From the NCBI GenBank assembly GCA_030760725.1, contig JASWHV010000010.1, forward strand, positions 38,445,760 to 38,509,759: a DNA stretch of 64,000 nucleotides. Direction: 5' to 3'. Source of the stretch: Neostapfia colusana. Its lineage: Eukaryota; Streptophyta; Magnoliopsida; Poales; Poaceae. The position numbers and the translations under genes were made by a program. The notes beneath the pieces are model-generated. The model was not told the origin of the DNA and did no database searches. It was given only the letters and a program-made list of their open reading frames with translations. Each line of letters begins with the position of its first letter. Position 1 is the first letter of the stretch. This document shows positions 56,471 to 64,000 of the stretch, one piece after another.

Positions 56471-59400
56471 AGCGCAAGAGGCACCTGACGTGGTAGTTGG
56501 TAAGTTTCCTGCCAATTTACACATTGCAACCCTGCTGTTTGATTTTGGTGCTACCCACTCGTTCATTTCCCAAGGGTTTGTTAAGAAGCATGATCTAGCA
56601 ACAACACAAATGAACCATATGCTAGCAGTAAACTCTCCAGGTGGAGAAACAAGGACAAGACAAGTGTGTCCCAAGGTGAACCTAGACATTAATGGGGTAG
56701 TGTTACTGCTAACCTCATGGTGATAGATTCACAAGGGATAGATATTATCTTGGGTATGGATTAGTTGACCAAACATAAATGAATCATCCATTGTTGGACC
56801 AGAACGGTTGAACTAACTCACCCTAGTGGCACAAGAGTAAAGTTTATAACAATACAAGAGCCTAGGAGGGACATTAAATCAAATCAAGTTGAGGTGAAAG
56901 TGGAGGAGATCAGGACCATCAGGGAATATCCAGATGTTTTTCCGGAGGAGTTGCCAGGTATGCCTCCTGATCGTGAAGTGGAATTCGCAATTTAGCTAGT
57001 GCATGGAACAGCCCTGATATACAAGAGACCTTATCGGATGGACTCCAAACAGCTGGGAGAACTCAAGGATCATTTGAGTGAACTGACGGAGAAGGGGTAT
57101 ATTCATCCTAGTTCCTCACCATGGGGAGCTCCAGTGATATTTTTCCCTAAGAAGGACGGAACCCAAAGGTTGTGCGTAGACTACCGTGCCTTGAATGAGG
57201 TAACCATCAAGAATAAGTACCCATTACCCCGCATTGAAGACTTGTTTGATCAGTTGAGGGGAGCTTGTGTGTTCTCTAAAATTGATCTCAGGTCGGGATA
57301 CCACCAACTTAAGATAAGGCAATCTAATATTCCCAAGACAACTTTCGTATCTCGGTACGGACTGTATGAATACACCGTTATGCCTTTCGGGCTAACTAAT
57401 GCCCTGGCGTACTTCATGTATCTCATGAACAAGGTATTCATGGAATATCTGGACAAATTTGTAGTGGTTTTCATAGATGACATTCTCGTCTTCTCCAAAG
57501 ATGAAGAAGAACATGAGAAATATCTAAGGTTGGTATTGCAGAGGCTGAGAGAACACCAACTATATGCCAAGTTGAGCAAGTGTGAGTTTTGGATGAAGAG
57601 AGTTCCCTTATTAGGACATATAATCTCGGAGGGAGGAATCTCCGTGGATCCCGCCAAAATCGAGGATATACAGAAGTGGAAGACCCCTGAAAATGTCGGG
57701 GAAGTTCGAAGCTTCTTGGGATTGGCTGGATACTATCGACGGTTTATTGAGGGATTCTCCAAGATCTCGAGACCCCTCACCAAACTGTTGGAGAAGGGAA
57801 TCACATTCACATGGACGCCGCAGTGCGAGACGAGTTTTCAGGAGTTAAAGAAAAGATTGACAACAGCCCCAGTGCTAGTTATGACAGATATGCAGAAGAA
57901 CTTTACGGTGTACTGTGATGCCTCTGGAAACAGGTTGGGATGTGTTCTCTTGCAAGAGGGGCATGTCGTGGCTTATGCATCCCGGCAGCTCCGGAAGCAC
58001 GAGAAGAACTATCCTACACATAACCTAGAGCTAGCCGCAGTGGTACACGCGTTGAAAATTTGGCGGCACTACTTGATGGGGAAGAGGACAGAGATATATA
58101 CTGATCATAAGAGTTTAAAGTACAATTTCACACAGCCAGATCTCAACCTCAGACAAAGGAGATGGTTAGAGCTAATCAATGACTTTGATGTGGGCATCAA
58201 CTATCATCCTGGGAAAGCAAATGTCGTGGCAGATGCTTTAAGTCGGAAAGTGCAGGTCAATAAGTTGAGCTTGAAGGACATGCCTGCAGAATTGAAGGAC
58301 GAGGTTATAAGGCTCAATCTATGCCTTGTGAATAGTGGTGAAGCCATCGCCATGGAAGTGGACTCCACACTGGAGCGATTAATACGCGAGGTTCAAAAGA
58401 ATGACGAGAAGATACAAGAGATCAGACAACTCATTAAGGAAAATAAAGCTCCTGGTTTCAGAGAGGATGAACAAGGTACGGTGTGGCACGGGAAAAGAAT
58501 CTGTGTGCCTGAAGTAAAGGAGATCCGTGAAGTGATTTTAAAGGAGGCTCACGATTCCGACTATTCCATTCATCCTGGGAGTACGAAGATGTACCAGGAT
58601 CTCAAGAGAAGATATTGGTGGTATGGCATGAAGCGAGATGTCGCGGAACATGTTGCCCTATGTGACACATGTCAGTTGGTGAAAGCAGAACATCAACGAC
58701 CCGCGGGATTATTGCAACCACTCAAAGTGCCTGAATGGAAATGGGAAGAAATCAGTATGGATTTCATAGTGGGATTTCCTAGAACCCAAACAAGATATGA
58801 TTCAATATGGGTCATCATCGACAGGCTAACCAAGGTAGCTCATTTCATCCCCGTGAAAGAAAGCTACAGCGGATCCAAATTGGCGGAGTTGTACATGTCA
58901 AGGATCGTGTGTTACCATGGAGTGCCAAAGAAGATTGTGTCGGATCGAGGGACACAGTTCACCTAAATGTTCTGGCAGAAGTTGCACGAAACCATGGGAA
59001 CCCATCTGAATTTCAGCTCTGCCTATCATCCCCAAACTGACGGGCAGACGGAAATGACCAATCAGATTCTCAAGGATATGCTGAGAGTGTGTGCACTCAA
59101 AAACAATCGGAGTTGGGATAAAACTTACCGTATGCGGAGTTTTCCTATAACAACAGCTATCAGGCTAGTATGAAGATGTCACCGTTCGAAGCTTTGTATG
59201 GGAGGAAGTGTAGAACTCCATTATTTTGGAACCTAACAGGGGAAAGTAAAGTGTTTGGTCCCGAAGTACTACAAGAAGCCGAGGCGAAAGTGAGGGAAAT
59301 TCGTAACAACTTGAGGATAGCACAAACACGGCAAAAGAGCTATGCCGATGTACGGAGAAGAGAGCTCATTTTCAACGTGGGAGACTATGTTTATCTCAAG

Positions 59401-59796
59401 GTGTCCCCTATCCGGGGACTTCATCGATTCAAGGTGAGAGGGAAGTTGTCACCTCGATACATCGGACCCTTTCAAGTGCTGGAGAGGAAAGGTGGAGTGG
59501 CGTATCAACTAGAATTATCAGCTCGCCTATCAGATGTGCACGATGTATTCCATGTGTCCCAGCTCAAGAAATGTCTGAGAACGCCTGAAGAGGTGCTACC
59601 CATGAATGAGGTTGAAGTAGCTGAGGATCTGTCTTATGCCGAGCAGCCATCCAAGATTTTGGAGACAATGGAACGCCTCACATGAAATAAAAGAATCCGG
59701 ATGTGCAAGGTGCAGTGGAAGCATCACTCGGAAGAGGAAGCCACCTGGGAGCGAGAAGATGAGCTTAAGGCACAATTTCCGGAATTGTTTTCTTAG
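56471..59796 (+). pseudogene. Decayed pol (PR-RT-RH-IN-chromodomain) of element E
   Basis: Protease (~56530) has LFDFGATHSF, with Phe in place of the active-site Ser. Stops occur at 56721, ~56761, ~56779 and ~56994. RT to integrase is open from 56999 to 58966: YPLPRIEDLF, SGYHQLKI, FIDD (~57478), YCDASG (~57915), HDSDYSIHPG and CDTC (~58560-58670), MDFIVGFPRT, SDRGTQF. TAA at 58964 falls inside the integrase core. HPQTDGQTEMTN (~59030) follows, then a frameshift near 59130, GKLSPRYIGPF (~59440), a shift near 59683, and a chromodomain (CKVQWKHH, ATWERE) ending at TAG 59794. Confidence 0.92.
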
Positions 59797-59823
59797 AAAC
59801 ACCAATCTCGAGGACGAGATTTC

Positions 59824-59841
59824 TTTTAAGGGGGGTAGAGC
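59824..59841 (+). promoter_or_regulatory. Polypurine tract of E
   Basis: TTTTAAGGGGGGTAGAGC immediately before TGTAACACCCC, preceded by CGAGGACGAGATTTC. Confidence 0.9.
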
Positions 59842-60238
59842 TGTAACACCCCAAAATCCTGTCAAGAGGGGAATTTAAAATTTTTTGGACGTGTTGCATG
59901 TGTTGCAAAAATTCAAATTCAAACTGGAATTCAAATTAAACTCAAAACAGAAATGGAAAAGAAAAAAGAAAAAGAAAAAACAAATCTTCCCGGCCAGTGG
60001 GCCGAAACCCACCAGCCGGCCCACCCATCCCCCGCGCCAGCCCGCAGCCGTGCGCCCGCGCTCCCTCTCGCAGACAGGTGGGACCCACTGTCATCCCTAA
60101 CCCCCGATCGTCCGAAACCCGGACTGTTCCCCCGCGCGCGCGCAATCGCAACCGACCGGAAAATCCCGCGTTCCCAGCCGACTTCCGGACCCCGAACACT
60201 CCAGCTCGATCTAAACCAACCCGCCGCCCTCCCCCGTC

Positions 60239-60246
60239 TATAAAAA
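60239..60246 (+). promoter_or_regulatory. TATA box in E's 3' LTR
   Basis: TATAAAAA, identical to the copy at 51009-51016. Confidence 0.7.
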
Positions 60247-61817
60247 CCCCGGCATTGTCCCGTTTTACCCCACGATCTGCCGATTTTCTCTCCGGTGAGA
60301 ACCCGAGCCCCTCCGGCGAATTCTGCTCGATCTACGCTCGGGAATTCTGATCTAACTCGCTGGTCTTGATCCACCGCCTCCGGGGAACGTTGCAGGTGCA
60401 GAAAACTCGGTGATTTGCGGTTCAAACACAGCGCCGACGAGCCTCGCCGTGAATTCACCTCGGACCTCGTCGCCGATCGCTTTTCGGGACCTCCGAGCTC
60501 AAGAAAACCCCCGAGGTGAGATTCCCGACCTCCCCTCTACCGATCTATGCCATAAAATCACAGTTTTAGGAAGAATTGACGAAGATCCGAAACTCTCCAG
60601 CGAGATCGCCGCCTCCCGCCGCCGTGCGCCGCCGGGCAGCGCCGCCCGCGCTCGATCAGAGCGACGTGGCCGCTTGTGCGCCGTTTATTTTAAATCGCAC
60701 GGTAGAGTTTAAATCCCCGTGTACCGGTTCGATGTTATAATCTCAGCCGTCTGTTTTAAATCGGACGGTCCACGTCAGCCCCGCGTTATAAAGATTGGAA
60801 TTCTTACGCGCTACCCCCTGGGGTTCTCGGAAAATAAGAGCTAGCCCCGGAAACTTCTGATCTAGCCCCTGGAACTTCAGAAAATCATGTAAATTCATTG
60901 AAAAATCAGTTTTATCCCCTGGACTTAATAAAAATTAAGAAAAACCCCTCTGTTAAGTGTAGCTAGACCCTTGAAAATTCTTAAAAAAATATTATAGACC
61001 CTGTAGTGGGGTGAGTTTACTTTTTTTTAACCCTAGTTAATATTAAAGTTAGGAATTTGAATATGTGGCTAGTATTTAAAATTTAAAAGGGGGGGCAAAC
61101 ATATTGTCAAAGACAAATTAAAAACTTTCCCAGTACTTAGAAAACCTTGGAGTGAGATAAAAATAGATTTTGGCTGAAATGAATCTGTTTAATTGATTAA
61201 TCACATTTATTAGTTATAGGGACACATTTTTAAGTAGAGAATAATTCTGAAAATTAGTAAAATAAATGTAAAATAGTTCACATCAGAGGAGAAGTTCAAA
61301 AATACATTATTTAATATTTTAGACCCAAAACCCATTCTGTGTAGATGAGGTGTCTTACTATTTTTATAATAAAGTTCACATTTAGGCATAGGAAATAAAT
61401 CTGAAAATATAGCAAATTAGGTATGAATAACTAGAAAATGATAAATGAAGTTTCAAAAGTCCAAAGAATTCAGTTTAGGGTTGGTAGAAGGACTGAATAC
61501 ACATATGGAGTAGGAAAATACCCTTCATGCATACTTGGTAGCTAAAAGGAGTAGTATTTCAATATAAGGAATTTATTTAAATTGGAAACTCATATATATA
61601 GTATGCAAGAATAAATCTGAATACAAAAGTAGAAATCATATACACATGTTTAAAAGTGCATGTAAGCTAAAAATCAACACACATAGAGTAACCACAACAC
61701 ATAGAATTTGTGAATGGCTTTCATAAATGTGAATGTGTGGTTTATATGAAGTGGAAGTGTGAACTATGTCTTATGGATTGTTTCTTTTCTTTTGCTATGT
61801 GTGATGGTATGATGTAG

Positions 61818-63043
61818 AACCTGCTCCAGAGCAAGTTCTCCCTTTCCAAGATCAGGACTACCCATTTCAAGAGCAGCAGGAAGGAGGCAAGTGTCCTTGA
61901 CCACTTTGATCCTATGCTAGGATGTGTAGATAGAATTATTTGCATTGTCAAATGAAATATGAAACCCATGCTAGAAAGTTTCCCTAGATTTGCATTATCT
62001 TGTTTCCTTGTAGCTTGGGTTGGGATTCATTTTATCATTTCATTTATTATTATGCATATGCTTAGCCATGCTTAGAATGGGATGTTTGGGATATGAGATC
62101 ATCAGTTTATATTACCATACTCTTGAATGAGATATTGTGAGATTATGTAGAGGTAGGGATCAAGGCAAGTTGGATGTTTTGGTTGGTGCTGGGTGCACGA
62201 GACTCGGGTTTGTGTTTAGTACTTGCCTGGATCCTAAGGACCGGTTCATGGAGCATGTAACCTGGCTTTACCGTGCCAGCCACATGCTGAGATGGGGCAG
62301 CTTGGCCAATTAATTAGGTGTATCCCTGGCGTAGTATGGGTGTGTTGGATGGTGCGGGGAATAGGTGTCAGCTGGACTACCATATGAACCGCAAGGCTCA
62401 AGAGGGGGCCACTGCAGCGAGGTTGGAGCCTCTTGTATGCTGTTAGGGGCGAAACCTCAGTGGGCCCACGCTCTTCGGGAATCCCTTTGTAAAGGCTTCG
62501 TAGTGATCTCCTGGCTACACACCTGGGAAGTGTGAATGTAGTTCGTAGCCACTGGCATAATGGAGGTTCTTTTAGTCCACCCGGCAACGGGGGATGAAAT
62601 CACTACATGTGGGTACAGTGGTGCAAACTCTGCAGAGTTAAAACTGTCATGACAGCCGTGCTCACGGTCAAGAGCGGCTTGGACTTATTCATGATTAGAG
62701 GAGTGATAGTTTTGGAAGTTAAGGATGTTAAGCGGGGAGCTTAACATCGAAAATGAGGTTATGGTTATTTGATTATGATGATGGGATGAGAGATTGGGAC
62801 CATTTCAACTATGTAGTAATGTAGGTGCTTAGAAAGCTAAGGTGATAGGTATTTAATTGCGTAGTGCTTTAACCATGAGTTCAACCTTCCCTTGCTCTAG
62901 CCATGCATGACATAACTTTCCCACACTTGCTGAGTACCATCGGTACTCAACCTTGCATATTTGTTGGTTTATATTGCTGCTCAGGTCAAGATAATGAGGT
63001 GGTGTATAATGATCAAGACTTTGGACCCGAAGAAGGTTTCTAG
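61818..63043 (+). CDS. Putative spliced small ORF (exons b, c) in E's 3' LTR
   Basis: Exon b (61818-61886, 69 nt) is fully open here, with GAG where the 5' copy has TAG. The donor is GGAG|GCAAGT and the acceptor is GCTGCTCAG. Exon c (62985-63043) stops at TAG 63041, three codons later than in the 5' copy. The upstream segment ending at the GGTGAG donor is in phase but has no ATG, so the start is unresolved. Confidence 0.42.
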
Positions 63044-63188
63044 GTTCATGGAGTCCCCCGGGCAACGCCTGTGACGGAGCCCACAAGAATGATATTCCGC
63101 TGCTAGTTTATTTACTTGTGATGAACTTATTATTGTCCATCGAGACGTTTGCTTTGTAAGACTTATCTATATTCGACACCTGGCTTGT

Positions 63189-63194
63189 AATAAA
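63189..63194 (+). terminator. Possible poly(A) signal in E's 3' LTR
   Basis: AATAAA about 100 bases before the LTR end. It would end both the genomic RNA and any LTR-only transcript. Confidence 0.55.
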
Positions 63195-63290
63195 TGATGC
63201 TTCACTATTTGTCATCACATGTATGAGAAAATGATCCTGGCATACATGTGATATTCACTCGGTTGTTCTTGGGATAAACCGGGTGTGACA

Positions 63291-63295
63291 GTAGC
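63291..63295. repeat. Target site duplication of E, right copy
   Basis: GTAGC, against GTAGA on the left. Confidence 0.85.
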
Positions 63296-64000
63296 TGGCG
63301 CATGTGTGTTGATTGTAGAGCGATTAGTAACATCACCATTCGATATCGTTATCCTATTCCTCGATTAGATGACATGCTTGATGAATTGAGTGGTGCTATT
63401 ATTTTCACAAAAATTGACTTGCGTAGTGGTTACCACCAAATTAGAATGGCACTTGGAGATGAATCAAAAACTGCATTTAAAACCAAGTTTGGACTTTATG
63501 AGTGGTAGGTATTGCCTTTTGGTTTAACTAATGCACCTAGCACTTTTATGCGATTAATGAATGAGGTTTTACGTGCTTTTATTGGAAAATTTGTGGTGGT
63601 TTACTTCGATGATATCCTCATTTACAGCAAGTCATATGATGAACATCTTAATCACTTACGTGCTGTTTTCAATGTTTTGAGAGATGCACGTTTGTTTGGT
63701 AACCTCGAAAAGTGCGTCTTTTGCACCAATCGAGTTTCGTTTCTTGGATTTGTCGTTTCATCGCAGGGAATTGAGATAGATGAGGCAAAAATTGTGGCGA
63801 TCACGCAGGTGCGTAGTTTTTTTGGTCTTGCAGGTTTTTATCGACGCTTTGTGCGGGATTTCAGTACCATTGCAGCACCTCTCCATGAACTGACGAAGAA
63901 GGGAGTGCAATTTCGATGGGGCGAACAGCAGCAACAAGCTTTTGATGTTCTCAAATCAAAGCTTACACAAGCACCATTCCTACAACTTCCTGATTTTGAC
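63296..64000 (+). pseudogene. Element C reverse transcriptase and start of RNase H (part 3)
   Basis: It continues C's RT after E: MCVDCRAISNITIRYRYPIP, IDLRSGYHQIRM, a TAG at 63506, LPFGLTNAP, then the catalytic YFDD (~63605) in VVVYFDDILIYS. The thumb follows (FLGFVVSSQGIEIDEAK). About 63800 a short segment between ITQ and VRSFFGLAGFYRRF appears missing compared with other elements. The tether begins at APLHELTKKG, and the window ends in QLPDFD before RNase H. Confidence 0.88.

Larger units (their letters stand above)
50619..63290 (+). mobile_element. Element E: chromovirus with extra ORF, full length
   Basis: 12,672 bp: LTR 50619-54060, PBS, extra ORF, gag, pol with chromodomain, PPT, LTR 59842-63290. 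The terminal TGTAACACCC and GGGTGTGACA are inverted repeats with one mismatch. LTR divergence is about 2% by eye, older than D. Gag and pol carry stops and frameshifts, so it is no longer autonomous. Its integrase and LTR start resemble G. Confidence 0.94.
59842..63290 (+). repeat. 3' LTR of element E
   Basis: 3449 bp, from TGTAACACCCC to GGGTGTGACA, aligned with 50619-54060 throughout. Confidence 0.94.
30864..64000 (+). mobile_element. Element C: CRM-like Ty3/gypsy, split by D and E, 3' end outside window
   Basis: Pieces at 30864-34210, 49624-50618 and 63291-64000 form one element in order: LTR, leader, gag, protease, RT. Gag (DAEAYLDWEMTVEQKF, CHRCHEIGHWMKDC), the DGGSCNNLA protease site and RT words (TFMRLMNEVLRAFIGKFVVVYFDDILIYS) are those I associate with CRM-type chromoviruses. 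The polyprotein tail is encoded inside the LTR, also a CRM trait. Assignment to CRM rather than a close relative is from memory of the family. Premature stops occur in every part. C sits in G's LTR, with ACCCC (30859-30863) as the possible left target duplication. Confidence 0.75.

Noticed and set aside
1..64000. tRNA, rRNA, CRISPR arrays, bacterial genes or captured host genes
   Set aside because: None seen. The tRNA-like words are primer binding sites, and the repeats are LTRs, minisatellites or CACTA subterminal motifs.

Overview
This is a stretch of plant repeat DNA, almost certainly from a grass (Poaceae). The evidence is chromodomain-bearing Ty3/gypsy elements of the Tekay/Del type with 3.4-4 kb LTRs, a CRM-like Ty3/gypsy element, CACTA-type subterminal repeats, and tRNA-Met primer binding sites throughout. 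I found no host gene, rRNA or tRNA gene and no CRISPR array. The gene-poor, nested layout suggests pericentromeric or intergenic heterochromatin. Species cannot be named from the sequence.

Left half (1-27.4 kb). Element A (1-14396, +; its first ~165 bp lie outside the window) is a decayed Tekay-type element with 4 kb LTRs. It is inserted in a minus-strand LTR of the D family (14397-17188). That LTR also holds a complete 742-bp TRIM (14752-15493) with a perfect GGGCC target duplication. The D-family LTR abuts the minus-strand LTR (17189-19977) and decayed gag-pol (20040-23965) of element B. B is cut off inside gag and fused to a 5'-truncated plus-strand LTR, F (23966-26006). F ends against the 3' part of a CACTA transposon (26007-27397).

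Right half (27.4-64 kb). Element G (27398-30863, +) is a decayed chromovirus whose 3' LTR is interrupted by element C (30864 onward, +, CRM-like). C's gag is interrupted by D (34211-49623, -; TSD CGTTG; LTRs nearly identical; one continuous gag-pol ORF). C's reverse transcriptase is interrupted by E (50619-63290, +; TSD GTAGA/GTAGC). C's reading frame resumes in phase after each insertion.

Expression model. Three observations do not fit a plain gag-pol retrotransposon. (1) The long LTRs of A, D, E and F carry two short exon-like ORF segments separated by a ~1.0-1.1 kb interval with a GC-AG intron signature (AG|GCAAG). Phase, size, peptide character and stop position are conserved, and AATAAA follows in D, E and F. 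Each LTR may therefore be a small spliced gene. (2) D and E have an extra ORF upstream of gag. In E its first 22 residues align without gaps to the histone H3 tail, including ARKSTGG. (3) In A, D and E every extra-ORF or gag ATG lies directly behind a 3' splice-site-like AG, suggesting spliced subgenomic mRNAs. These are inferences from sequence; RNA evidence would decide them.
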